64,000 nt of DNA from contig NZ_JAAAMV010000020.1 in assembly GCF_009909185.1 (NCBI RefSeq), positions 62,001 through 126,000 of the forward strand, given 5' to 3'. Positions within the stretch are counted from its first letter, which is position 1; each line of letters begins with the position of its first letter. Position numbers and translations under genes: made by a program. A model generated the notes under the pieces. That model searched no databases. It was not told the origin of the DNA and saw only the letters and a list, made by a program, of their open reading frames with translations. This DNA comes from Paenibacillus glycinis (GTDB lineage Bacteria > Bacillota > Bacilli > Paenibacillales > Paenibacillaceae). Below are positions 1 to 8,012 of this stretch, piece after piece.

Positions 1-440
1 GCGGGCACGAGGATGAGCGCGCGTTTGACGAGTCCGCGAACCATGTATTCCTTCAGGACGAGCCCGGCTTCGATCGTCTTGCCGAGACCGACCTCGTCGG
101 CCAGGATCGCCCGGCCGCTCATTTCGTGCAGTACTTTGCGGGCGGTGCTGATCTGATGCGGCATGGGCTCGAACGAAGGCAGGCTGCGCAGGCACTGCAA
201 GTCGTCGAAGCTGCTCACCAGCTTGGATTGTTCCGCTTCCACGGCAAGCTGGTACAAGGTCCAGTCGTCCCAAGGACCGTTGCGGTCGACGCGTTCCTGC
301 AGCTGCTGCAGCCAGGCGCGGTCGAAATGAAGCTCGACGCCGGGATGAAGAAGCTTGCGTTTGGGCGTTCCTGCGCCCGCGCCGCTCGGACTCGAAGAGA
401 GCTGCTGTTCGCCATTGGCGGAATCGTTACTCGGATGCAT
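1..440 (-). CDS. SNF2-family DEAD/DEAH helicase, N-terminal part (cut by window edge)
   Basis: The reading frame begins at the ATG complementary to 438-440, behind a good AAGGAG site, and runs off the left edge after about 146 residues. Residues 115-122 read DEVGLGKT, a Walker A box in the form seen in SNF2/RapA-type ATPases (LADEVGLGKTIEAG), followed by a helicase motif Ia region ending in ALILVP. A PHQI segment near residue 94 matches the Q-like motif before it. Such proteins are ATP-driven translocases that remodel nucleoprotein or RNA polymerase complexes. The first 30 residues are Ser/Gly-rich and probably disordered. The C-terminal helicase lobe lies outside the window, so the exact subfamily cannot be given. 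Confidence 0.85.
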   Translation of the reverse strand, partial: MHPSNDSANGEQQLSSSPSGAGAGTPKRKLLHPGVELHFDRAWLQQLQERVDRNGPWDDWTLYQLAVEAEQSKLVSSFDDLQCLRSLPSFEPMPHQISTARKVLHEMSGRAILADEVGLGKTIEAGLVLKEYMVRGLVKRALILVP

Positions 441-775
441 GGGGGCGGAACTCCTTTCTTGTGAGATTCCGGCAGAATGAACGGAAACTGTATGAGGTTA
501 GTATGACCCTTGATTCGGGAATTCATAAGGCGCGCAGGCCAAAGGAGCGTTTTCATCCCCATGGCAACGGAAGGACCTAAAATATTGCTAGGCCCCGAGA
601 ACGAAAATGGGGGGTCGGCTAGCCGGCGAGCCGCAAAGATTCGCCCAAGGCAGGAATAAGCGAACAGTGCTCGTAGTTATTTATAAGAGCGTGATTCGCT
701 CGCGTTCGTGGATCGTAATCGTAATCTACCGAATCGGAAAATAAATCGAAAACCATACAGAGGAATGATCGAACG
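441..775. other. Intergenic region between divergent genes
   Basis: No credible coding frame was found in these 335 bases. They must hold the divergent promoters of the helicase gene (leftwards) and the phospholipase-like gene (rightwards). I see no clear operator or convincing -35/-10 pair. Confidence 0.5.
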
Positions 776-1384
776 ATGGGATCGAGAGTCATGCATTATT
801 GCATAGGGACCCTGCTTGCGGAGGAAATGCAAGGATCGCGCGAGCAGTTTCTGCTTGGCGGCATTGCCCCGGACGTGAATAAAAACATGCATGCGCCCAA
901 GAGCGTTTCGCATTTCGTCGTCGAAGGCGACGATGGCAAGCGATATATGAACTTGGCGGGGTTCAGCGCGAAATACTTGCAGCGGGGGAACGAGCCGTTC
1001 TTCTTTGGCTACTATTATCATTTGATCGCCGATCATATCTGGACGGCGCGCATTTACGATCCGAGGATCAGATGGCTGCCTCAGCCGGAGAAGGAACTCG
1101 CGCAAGGGAAGTATTATCGGGATTTCCGGCGGTTGAACGGCAGATTGATCGATTATTACGAGCTGGAGCTGATCGATATGAAAGCGGAGCCGATCGCGAT
1201 GGACGAGATCGATTACCGGTATCTGCCCGCTATCGTCAACGAGTTGGCCGATGACTTCGCGATGAAAGACGAGGCCAAGGGACAAGCCTTGGAAATGTTG
1301 GACTTCGCCGAAGTGATCGAGGTGCTCGAAGATACGGTCCAGACGCTCAGGGCTTGCGCGGTCGGCGGCCTGGTGTCCTATTGA
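776..1384 (+). CDS. Zinc-dependent phospholipase C-like protein
   Basis: This 202-residue cytosolic protein starts GSRVMHYCIGTLLAEE and has the LLGGIAPDV signature of the small zinc-dependent phospholipase C-like family in Firmicutes (PF00882 type). His residues that could bind zinc occur at His7, in the KSVSHF segment and in the YYYHLIADH segment. The family fold is that of bacterial phospholipase C, but the true substrate is generally unknown and there is no signal peptide. A weak AGGA lies ahead of the chosen ATG. An internal ATG at 791 is an alternative start. The gene stands alone before the isomerase gene, 58 bases downstream. Confidence 0.7.
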   Translation: MGSRVMHYCIGTLLAEEMQGSREQFLLGGIAPDVNKNMHAPKSVSHFVVEGDDGKRYMNLAGFSAKYLQRGNEPFFFGYYYHLIADHIWTARIYDPRIRWLPQPEKELAQGKYYRDFRRLNGRLIDYYELELIDMKAEPIAMDEIDYRYLPAIVNELADDFAMKDEAKGQALEMLDFAEVIEVLEDTVQTLRACAVGGLVSY

Positions 1385-1442
1385 GACAGCTTGGCGCAGG
1401 CAGGGCAACAGGCAAGACGATGTTAACCGAAGAGGTGATCCT

Positions 1443-2243
1443 ATGAAGCTCGGCATGCCGACGCTGGTGGAGTTCAAGAGGCTGGAGCAGAACGTGGAGC
1501 TGTGCCGGGAGTTACAGCTGGATTTCGTCGAATTGAACATGAATTTGCCGATCTGCATCCCGGAGAACTTGGACCCTACGCATCTCCGCGCGATCACGGA
1601 GGAGACGGGGATCGCGTTTACGCTGCATCTGCCGGAAGAGCTGGACCTGGCATCCTTTCAACCGAGGATTCGGCAGGGACATATGGCCTGCTGCATCGAG
1701 GCGATGGATTGGGCCAGCCTGGCAGGTATCGGGACGCTGAACATGCACGTGAACAACGGCATCTATTTTACGCTGCCGGACGGCAGGGAGTGGATCAATG
1801 CCGCCTATGAAACGGAATTCATCGCGCTGCTGCTGGATTCGTACCGCGCGTTGTACCGCCATGCGGAACGGCGCGGCATTCGGCTGTGCATCGAGAACAC
1901 ATGCAATTTCCAGCTTCCTTTTATCCGTCATGCGCTCGATCGGCTTGCGGCATTCGATAACTTCTGTCTGACCTGGGACACGGGTCACGACGCCAAGACC
2001 GGCTTCCGGGAAGAGCCCGCGCTGCTCGCGCATGCCGGTCGGATCAGGCATATGCATCTGCATGATTGCCGCGCCCAGTCGGATCATCAAACGCTATATT
2101 CGGGGGACGTGCCGATCCATCGGCGATTGGATTTCGCGCAAGCGCACGGTATCTCCGCGGTGATCGAAGTGAAGACAGGCGAAGCGCTCCGTGAGTCCGT
2201 TCGGCGGTTAAGGGAACGGTACCCCCTCAACGCCGGATCTTAG
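1443..2243 (+). CDS. Sugar phosphate isomerase/epimerase family protein (TIM barrel)
   Basis: The 266-residue protein has the xylose isomerase-like TIM-barrel pattern: an N-terminal KLGMPTLVEF strand, FVELNMNLP, FTLHLPEEL, a central LCIENTC strand, LTWDTGHD and HMHLHDCR. The acidic and His residues in the last three are the usual metal ligands (Glu, Asp/His, His) of the AP endonuclease-2-like superfamily. It probably isomerises or epimerises a sugar or cyclitol; the substrate is not predictable. The start is supported by GAGGTGATC, a close match to the 16S 3' end, just before the ATG. No partner gene in the pathway is adjacent. Confidence 0.75.
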   Translation: MKLGMPTLVEFKRLEQNVELCRELQLDFVELNMNLPICIPENLDPTHLRAITEETGIAFTLHLPEELDLASFQPRIRQGHMACCIEAMDWASLAGIGTLNMHVNNGIYFTLPDGREWINAAYETEFIALLLDSYRALYRHAERRGIRLCIENTCNFQLPFIRHALDRLAAFDNFCLTWDTGHDAKTGFREEPALLAHAGRIRHMHLHDCRAQSDHQTLYSGDVPIHRRLDFAQAHGISAVIEVKTGEALRESVRRLRERYPLNAGS

Positions 2244-2346
2244 GCCGCATGGCAAGTGGGAGCATCTCGCGACATGGAGGGTTTTATCGCATTTTGACGG
2301 ATAAGCAAAGTTCGTTTTCAAGAATTTCGACAAAATTGGAAATTGC

Positions 2347-2400
2347 TTCACAGGATCTTAACATGTTTCGTACATCCTCTTAATACTCGAATTCTATGAT
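2347..2400 (+). promoter_or_regulatory. PhoP box and -10 of alkaline phosphatase promoter
   Basis: Four hexamers lie exactly 11 bases apart: TTCACA (2347-2352), TTAACA (2358-2363), CGTACA (2369-2374) and TTAATA (2380-2385). Each is separated by five bases. This is the TT(A/C/T)A(C/T)A-N5 direct-repeat layout of Bacillus PhoP boxes. TATGAT at 2395-2400 is a suitable -10, with no good -35, as expected for a PhoP-activated promoter. The gene would be induced by phosphate starvation through PhoPR. Confidence 0.8.
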
Positions 2401-2430
2401 GCTATAGAAAAGATAATAGGAGGCGTACTC

Positions 2431-3693
2431 ATGAAATCCACAATTGGCTGGAAGACTTCTGTGATTGGCATTACGGCAGCGGCTCTCGTCGTGACGAGTT
2501 TTGTCGCGGCGCAAGGCAAGACGAACGAAGCGTCTGCAGCATCGAAACAAGCGAAGAACGTCATTCTGTTCGTAGGCGATGGCATGGGCACGGCTCAACG
2601 CGACGCGATTCGTCTGGCGACGGTCGGCGAAAGCGGCCAACTGGCGATGGACGACATGCCTTACCTCGGATTGATTCATACGAGCTCCACGGTTCCCGTA
2701 ACGGACTCCGCTGCGGCTGCAACGGCCTATGCAAGCGGCGTGAAAACGTACAACGGCGCGATCGGCATGGACGCCAACAAGAAAAACGCAAAAACGATCT
2801 ATGAATACGCCAAAGAAATGGGCAAATCGACGGGTCTCGTAACGACGAGCCAAATCACCGACGCAACGCCGGCGGCGTTCGCTTCCCACGTCGAAGACCG
2901 CGCGAAACAAAGCGACATCGCCCTGCAATATTTGACGAAAACGAAAGTCGACGTCCTGCTCGGCGGCGGCGAAGATTTCTGGTACCCGGCCGGACAAGCC
3001 GGCGGATTCAAGGACGAGCCTGCCGAAGATCCGTCCGAGAAGAGCAAAGGCACGCAGGGCAACCTCGTCAACAAAGCGAAATCGCTCGGCTATACGTACG
3101 TGAAGAACAAAGCCGACATGCAAAAAGCGAAAGGCAAGCTGCTTGGCCTGTTCGCGAACGAAGAAATGTTCCAACAACGTCCGGAAGGCGAAGGCGACAT
3201 CTACGCGCCGGTCGTTTCCCTGCCTGACATGACGAAAAAAGCGCTCGACACGCTGTCCACGAACAAAAAAGGTTTCTTCCTGATGGTCGAAGAGGAAGCA
3301 ACGGACGAAATGGCGCACTCCAACAACGCCAAACTGACGATCAAAGCCGGCCAAGAGCTGGACAAGTCGGTGCGCATCGCGAAGAACTTCGCCAAAGCGC
3401 ATCCGGATACGCTCGTCCTCGTGCTGGCTGACCACGAAACAGGCGGCTTCTCGATCGAAGAAGTCGACGCCAACGACGAGTCGGGCGACAAAATCTCCAA
3501 AGAAGACGGACCTTTCGCCATCGCGAACTCGAAAATGAACTTCGTCGTGGACTGGACGACTTCCGGCCATACGGCGGTTGACGTACCGGTAACGGTCATG
3601 GGTACGGGCGCCGAGCTGTTCTCGGGCGTTTACGAGAATACGGGCATCTTCACCCGCCTGGCGCAAGCCATGGGCATCAAGCTTCCTAAATAA
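2431..3693 (+). CDS. phoA: Secreted alkaline phosphatase
   Basis: The 420-residue protein has an N-terminal signal segment (basic start, hydrophobic stretch to about residue 28) and the alkaline phosphatase fold. NVILFVGDGMG near residue 50 supplies the first metal-binding Asp. DSAAAATA at residues 92-99 holds the nucleophile Ser93. Later motifs are ITDATPAAFASH, EEATDEMAHSNN, LADHETGG and the C-terminal SGHTAVDVPV with a metal-binding His. It hydrolyses phosphomonoesters outside the cell to release phosphate. The AGGAGG site sits just ahead of the ATG. It is preceded by a PhoP box and followed by its own terminator, so it is a one-gene unit of the Pho regulon. Confidence 0.93.
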   Translation: MKSTIGWKTSVIGITAAALVVTSFVAAQGKTNEASAASKQAKNVILFVGDGMGTAQRDAIRLATVGESGQLAMDDMPYLGLIHTSSTVPVTDSAAAATAYASGVKTYNGAIGMDANKKNAKTIYEYAKEMGKSTGLVTTSQITDATPAAFASHVEDRAKQSDIALQYLTKTKVDVLLGGGEDFWYPAGQAGGFKDEPAEDPSEKSKGTQGNLVNKAKSLGYTYVKNKADMQKAKGKLLGLFANEEMFQQRPEGEGDIYAPVVSLPDMTKKALDTLSTNKKGFFLMVEEEATDEMAHSNNAKLTIKAGQELDKSVRIAKNFAKAHPDTLVLVLADHETGGFSIEEVDANDESGDKISKEDGPFAIANSKMNFVVDWTTSGHTAVDVPVTVMGTGAELFSGVYENTGIFTRLAQAMGIKLPK

Positions 3694-3703
3694 GCAAGCA
3701 ACT

Positions 3704-3743
3704 GAAAAAAAGCTGTCTCCTCTCGAGGAGGCAGCTTTTTTTC
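3704..3743 (+). terminator. Intrinsic terminator after alkaline phosphatase
   Basis: An A-tract, a GC-rich stem (AAGCTGTCTCCTC pairing with GAGGAGGCAGCTT, one G-T pair) and a run of T form a strong terminator that could work in both directions. Confidence 0.9.
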
Positions 3744-3772
3744 TTGAATTTTAATGCGATACAACGTATATT
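3744..3772 (+). promoter_or_regulatory. Candidate SigA promoter for the acetyltransferase gene
   Basis: TTGAAT (3744-3749), a 17-base spacer and TATATT (3767-3772) lie directly after the terminator and 34 bases before the start codon. Confidence 0.55.
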
Positions 3773-3805
3773 TATACATAATTATGGACTGAGGAGGCCT
3801 TGCAC

Positions 3806-4570
3806 ATGGCGGTTGCGATCGAGGAATTAACGATGAATGCCTGGCCGTCGCAGCAGACCGTCGCGCATGGCGGCTGGCTGCTCCGGTTGGCGGAAGGCTA
3901 TACCAAGCGGGCGAACTCCGTCCATCCGCTGTACGCGCAGGAGGAGACGGCAGCATCGCTGAGGCGGAAAATCGATGCCTGCGAAGCCTTCTACGACCGT
4001 GCGGGGCAGGATACGATATTCAAGCTGACGCCGTTCGCGCCGGACGGGCTCGATCTTGCGTTGGAAGCGCGCGGCTATGTGCTGGACACGCCTTCGCGTG
4101 TTATGATGTTACCTAACCTCGACTCGCTCCTGCGGTCTAAAGCATACGATCCGGGCATCGCGATCGAATGCGAGGATCGGTTGTCGTATTCCTGGCTGGG
4201 CTTGATGTGCGGTTTCAACGATATACCGGCTTGCAAAGAAGGCGCGGCCGCGCGGATTCTTCACGCCATCACGATGAAGACCGGGTACTTCACGCTCTAC
4301 GCGGACAAGGTCCCGGCTGCCTGCGGCCTTGCCGTTATCGAAGGGGAGTACGTCGGTTTGTACGATATCGCAACCGCGCCGTCGCAGCGGAATCAAGGGC
4401 ATGGGGAACGGTTGATCCGGCATATGCTGCAATGGGCGAGGGCGAACGGGGCCGCGCGCAGTTATTTGCAGGTCGTGCAAAGCAACGCGCCGGCCAATCG
4501 GCTGTATGCCAAACTATCGTATGAGGAGCTGTATCCCTACTGGTTCCGCGTCAAGAAACGCGGCGGGTAA
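3806..4570 (+). CDS. GNAT family N-acetyltransferase
   Basis: This is a 254-residue protein with a C-terminal GNAT domain. The acetyl-CoA-binding motif is seen around YDIATAPSQRNQGHGERLI (QRNQGHG as the Q/R-x-x-G-x-G/A loop), followed by YLQVVQSNAPANRLYAKLSYEE, a typical motif B. The N-terminal half (WLLRLAEGYTKRANSVHPL) is typical of the two-domain GNAT group that begins with a degenerate GNAT repeat. It transfers an acetyl group from acetyl-CoA to an unknown amine. ATG 3806 is preferred because AGGAGG lies 8 bases upstream; a TTG at 3800 is too close to that site. Confidence 0.8.
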   Translation: MAVAIEELTMNAWPSQQTVAHGGWLLRLAEGYTKRANSVHPLYAQEETAASLRRKIDACEAFYDRAGQDTIFKLTPFAPDGLDLALEARGYVLDTPSRVMMLPNLDSLLRSKAYDPGIAIECEDRLSYSWLGLMCGFNDIPACKEGAAARILHAITMKTGYFTLYADKVPAACGLAVIEGEYVGLYDIATAPSQRNQGHGERLIRHMLQWARANGAARSYLQVVQSNAPANRLYAKLSYEELYPYWFRVKKRGG

Positions 4571-4606
4571 GCGGGATTCATGCCGTCGGAAGGAGAACGT
4601 TCACGC

Positions 4607-5041
4607 ATGGACATTCGGCTGAGAGGCCATCATCTGCTATGTTTGCTGGGATTTCGGGGAATGGGGTATTCGGCCGCGTACGCGGCCAATATGACGAACG
4701 TCTACAACCGGCTGCGGGACGAGCCGGGCACGCTAGTGACGATCATCGCGGGGCCCGACGATCTATGCGCCTGCTTCCCGGAGGGCGAGGAAGCGCATTG
4801 CGAAAATGATTCCGTCGCCGGACTCGACGCGCGCGCGCTGAAGCAGCTGCAGCTTCAGGCCGGACTTACGCTGCCATGGACCGCCGTTATCGAACGGGTC
4901 CGGAAGCACGTCATGCCCGAGGATATCAACGACTTGTGCATCACCTGCCAGTGGCGCTCCTATGGCGTATGCGAAGCGGGCGTACGCACGATCAAGCGGG
5001 GAGAATGGCTCCCGCCGCTGCCGCAAGCGGAAGCGCTATGA
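4607..5041 (+). CDS. DUF1284 domain-containing protein
   Basis: This small protein of 144 residues begins MDIRLRGHHLLCLLGFRGMG, the diagnostic start of the DUF1284 family. It has paired Cys-rich segments (CACFPEGEEAHC, and CITCQWRSYGVC near the C-terminus) that could bind iron or an iron-sulfur cluster; this binding is inference. The function of the family is unknown. ATG 4607 is chosen because AGGAG lies upstream and the family starts at MxIRLRGHH; an ATG at 4580 would add nine unrelated residues. It lies 36 bases after the acetyltransferase gene and is probably cotranscribed with it. Confidence 0.8.
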   Translation: MDIRLRGHHLLCLLGFRGMGYSAAYAANMTNVYNRLRDEPGTLVTIIAGPDDLCACFPEGEEAHCENDSVAGLDARALKQLQLQAGLTLPWTAVIERVRKHVMPEDINDLCITCQWRSYGVCEAGVRTIKRGEWLPPLPQAEAL

Positions 5042-5095
5042 AGCTCGAATGAACGAGCGAATAATATTGGAGCGCCGAGTGATCGCAACGTAAGA

Positions 5096-5998
5096 TCAAC
5101 GATCCTCATTATTCGGGACGGATAGCATCTCTAGCAGCCTTTTGGCCGCCTCCGACAGGGGAGCGCCTTTCAGCGTCGCTATGCCTGCCGCCCGAGGCGG
5201 TACCGGCTCGCGAAGCGGAACCTCGATCAACTCCCCGGTTTCCAGCTCCTTGACGTAATAATCCCGCACGACAAAGGCAAGCCCGAACCCGCGTATGGCG
5301 AAGTCCGCCAGCAGATCCATGCTGCCCAGCTCCAGCTCCGGCTGAAGCGCGGTGCCGCAGCTCTCCGCATGGCGATCCAGATGCCGTCTCGTGCTCGTTC
5401 CTTTCTCGAGCATGAGCAGCGGATAATGCGCGAGTTCCTGCAGCGAGAGCGGCTTCCCGGCCAAGCCGTCATAGCGTCGACCGCCGACCAGGCAATCCTG
5501 CTGCGACCGCCCGGCCGCGAGATCGATCTTTCCATCCTCCGCCGGCAGGTTCACGATGCCGAGATCGATGGCGCCTTCCTTCAATAAAGCCAGCGTCTCC
5601 GGCGTCGTGCGGTTGGTAACGCGGATGCGGATCTGCGGGTACAGGTCGCGGTATTGCTCCAGGTACGGCAGCAGATAATGCTTGCACAGCGAATCCCCAG
5701 CCCCGACCGCGATTTCTCCGTAGGCAAGCTGATGCATCTCCAGCATTTTACGCTCGCCCGCCGCGACGAAGTTGAACGCCTGCTCCACGTAACGGAGCAA
5801 CACCTCGCCCTCTGCCGTCAGCCGTACGCCTCGCGCTCCGCGTACGAACAGCGCGCCTCCCAGCATGTCCTCCAACTGTTTCAACGTATGGCTGACAGCC
5901 GGCTGCGTGATGTGCAGCTTGTCGGCTGCCCGGGATAAGCTCCCCGTCTTCGCGCACCAATAGAAGCTGCGGTACCATTCCAGGTTGATTTCGTTCAC
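5096..5998 (-). CDS. LysR family transcriptional regulator
   Basis: The protein has an N-terminal winged helix-turn-helix (residues 1-60, SLSRAADKLHITQPAVSHTLKQLE) and a C-terminal LysR substrate-binding domain starting near residue 90 (GEIAVGAGDSLCKHYLLPYL). It is divergent from the PurA-like gene with a 105-base shared upstream region, the usual layout for a LysR regulator and its target. The start is ambiguous: AAGGAG lies only 3 bases before ATG at 6004 but 9 bases before GTG at 5998, so GTG is preferred. The effector is unknown; given the neighbour it may relate to purine or amino-acid metabolism. Confidence 0.85.
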   Translation of the reverse strand: MNEINLEWYRSFYWCAKTGSLSRAADKLHITQPAVSHTLKQLEDMLGGALFVRGARGVRLTAEGEVLLRYVEQAFNFVAAGERKMLEMHQLAYGEIAVGAGDSLCKHYLLPYLEQYRDLYPQIRIRVTNRTTPETLALLKEGAIDLGIVNLPAEDGKIDLAAGRSQQDCLVGGRRYDGLAGKPLSLQELAHYPLLMLEKGTSTRRHLDRHAESCGTALQPELELGSMDLLADFAIRGFGLAFVVRDYYVKELETGELIEVPLREPVPPRAAGIATLKGAPLSEAAKRLLEMLSVPNNEDR

Positions 5999-6023
5999 GG
6001 GCATGAGCTCCTTTTATGGCTGC

Positions 6024-6049
6024 CATTAGTTATATCAATTATTCTAATG
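6024..6049. promoter_or_regulatory. Inverted repeat in the lysR/purA-like divergent region
   Basis: CATTAG (6024-6029) and CTAATG (6044-6049) form a perfect inverted repeat with a 14-base AT-rich centre between the two divergent genes. It is a plausible LysR-type binding site. The role is inferred only from symmetry and position. Confidence 0.4.
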
Positions 6050-6109
6050 ATGTATCTTCCATTATAATCAGCCTTGCGGCGCAATCACAAGGATTAGGGG
6101 AGATGCGGA

Positions 6110-7393
6110 ATGACCGTAACGGCGATCGTCGGCGCGAATTGGGGAGACGAGGGCAAAGGGAAAGTGACGGACGCGCTGGCTGAGCGCGCTTCATACGTGG
6201 TTCGGTTTCAGGGCGGCAGCAACGCGGGGCACACGATTCTGAACGGCTGGGGGAAATTCTCGCTTCACATGCTGCCGTCCGGCGTTTTTTATCCCCATGC
6301 AACCAACGTCATCGGACCGGGGACGGCGCTCGATGCCGAGGCTTTCCTGGCGGAACTTGCGATGCTGGAAGCTCGGGCGGTGCCGAAGCCGAACATCTTC
6401 GTCTCGGAGCGGACGCAGCTCGTCATGCCGTATCACCGGCTGTTCGACGTATTGGAAGAGGAACGGCTCGGCCACGCGGCCTTCGGTTCGACGAGATGCG
6501 GCATCGCGCCATTCTATACCGACAAGCATGCCAAGCTCGGCGTGCAGGTTGCCGATCTCTACGACGAAGAGCGGCTTCGGATCCGCCTGACGCAATCGTT
6601 GGCTGCCAAAAACGTCCTGCTCCGCCACCTCTACGGCCGCGAGCCGATCGCGGTCGAAGCGCTCCTGCCTGAGCTTGCCGCGTATGGCAAGAAGCTGCTG
6701 CCGTACGCGGCGGATACGACCGGCATGCTTCGGCGGGCGCTTGCGGAGGGGGCGGCGATTCTCGTCGAGGGTCAACTCGGCGCGCTGCGCGACCCGGATC
6801 ATGGGATTTATCCATATTCAACCTCGTCGTCGACGTTGGCCGGGTTTGCTTCGGTCGGCGCGGGGCTGCCGCCCGGGGCCATCGCCGACGTCATCGCGGT
6901 CGTGAAAGCATATTCCAGCTGCGTCGGCGCCGGTCCGTTCGTGTCGGAGCTGCATGGCGAACAGGCCGAGTCGCTCCGGCGCCGCGGCGGCGATGCCGGG
7001 GAGTACGGTGCGACGACGGGACGGCCAAGGCGCGTCGGCTGGCTGGATACCGTCGCGACGCGCTACGGCTGCGGCGTGCAGGGCGCGTCATCCGTGACGC
7101 TTACGAATCTGGACGTGCTCGGTTATTTGGATGAGATCCCGGTCTGCACGGCGTATCGGCTGCCCGACGGCATGCTGCTCGATTCATTTCCGGTCACGGC
7201 CGAGCTGGAGTCGGCTGCGCCGGTCTATACGGTGCTGCCCGGATGGAGGCGCGATATCTCCGCGGCGGCTTCGTTCGCGGAGCTGCCGCCCGAGGCGCAG
7301 GCTTACGTCCGATTCGCCGAACGTAAAATCGGCGTCCCGATCACGCGGATCTCTATCGGACCGCGGCGCGAGCAGATGCTCGAACGCCTTTGA
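6110..7393 (+). CDS. Adenylosuccinate synthetase-like protein (divergent PurA paralogue)
   Basis: The 427-residue protein has the full PurA frame: WGDEGKGK with the catalytic Asp near residue 12, GGSNAGHT with the catalytic His, DHGIYPYSTSSS, VGAGPF and GATTGRPRRVGWLD. PurA joins IMP and aspartate using GTP to make adenylosuccinate. Several substrate-side segments differ from housekeeping PurA. GSTRCGIAP replaces TTGRGIGP, EGQLGALRDPDHG replaces EGAQGTLLDIDHG, and the basic ARRGLR segment reads AKLGVQ. It is therefore probably a paralogue with altered substrate preference rather than the main PurA. It is divergent from a LysR regulator, and its stop is followed in the same frame by a dioxygenase fragment. 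Confidence 0.8.
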   Translation: MTVTAIVGANWGDEGKGKVTDALAERASYVVRFQGGSNAGHTILNGWGKFSLHMLPSGVFYPHATNVIGPGTALDAEAFLAELAMLEARAVPKPNIFVSERTQLVMPYHRLFDVLEEERLGHAAFGSTRCGIAPFYTDKHAKLGVQVADLYDEERLRIRLTQSLAAKNVLLRHLYGREPIAVEALLPELAAYGKKLLPYAADTTGMLRRALAEGAAILVEGQLGALRDPDHGIYPYSTSSSTLAGFASVGAGLPPGAIADVIAVVKAYSSCVGAGPFVSELHGEQAESLRRRGGDAGEYGATTGRPRRVGWLDTVATRYGCGVQGASSVTLTNLDVLGYLDEIPVCTAYRLPDGMLLDSFPVTAELESAAPVYTVLPGWRRDISAAASFAELPPEAQAYVRFAERKIGVPITRISIGPRREQMLERL

Positions 7394-7849
7394 CGCAGGG
7401 CCAAGGACACGGGAGCGCTGCGGGTGATTCCGGGCAGCCACTTCATCGGCGACCAGTTCACGGAGATCTTGAAATCGCGCATCCAAGCGCCGGACATGGC
7501 GGCGCAGTGGGGCGTCGACCGGACGGACCTGCCGGCGGTGCCGATCGATATCCGCCCCGGCGATCTGCTGGTCTTCAACAATTACCTCAAGCACGCGGCC
7601 TTTAACGGCGGCAATAACCGCAGGGTGCTGCTGCTCAACTTTTCCCGGCATTACACGGAGGAGCATATGGACGAACTTCATCAGTACGTCGGCACGTTTG
7701 CCCCGTATTGGGTGGAGGAGCTGCACGGCGAGGCGGTGCTGCACGATGCCGGTCCGGAACGCATGCGCCATTTGCGCCAGATCCAAGAGAACCAAGGTCA
7801 TCTGCCCGCGCTTGCGCGAGCGGCGCGAGCCGCGGCGTTGAACGTTTAG
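7394..7849 (+). pseudogene. Phytanoyl-CoA dioxygenase (PhyH) C-terminal remnant
   Basis: Directly after the PurA-like stop, the same frame continues as AKDTGALRVIPGSH, the typical distal part of a PhyH-family Fe(II)/2-oxoglutarate oxygenase. It includes PIDIRPGDLLVFNNYLKHAAFNGGNNRRVLLLNF with the distal iron-binding His (LKHA). The whole N-terminal half, with the HxD iron ligands, is absent, and no start codon or ribosome site suits a complete protein. A GTG at 7424 would give 141 residues without half the active site. It is best read as a broken gene whose 5' end was replaced when the PurA-like gene arrived. Confidence 0.75.
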
Positions 7850-7875
7850 CGGCAGGCGGACGGGACGACGATTGC

Positions 7876-7911
7876 AGGCTTCGCCGATGATTCGGCGAGG
7901 CCTGTTTTGCG
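7876..7911 (+). terminator. Intrinsic terminator
   Basis: AGGCTTCGCCGA and TCGGCGAGGCCT pair around a TGAT loop and are followed by GTTTT. It closes the PurA-like/PhyH-remnant unit. Confidence 0.75.
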
Positions 7912-8012
7912 CTGCGCATATTGAAAAGTATATTTGATTTTCCCTGGGCGAGAATGGTAAGATTCCTCTGCAAGAAAAGCGCCGGCAAACGAAGGAGATG
8001 AGGAGAGACGCC

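Noticed and set aside
6110..7393. PurA-like gene as a PurZ enzyme of a diaminopurine (Z-genome) system.
   Set aside because: The catalytic Asp of WGDEGKGK, changed in PurZ, is kept, and no PurZ partner or phage gene is nearby.
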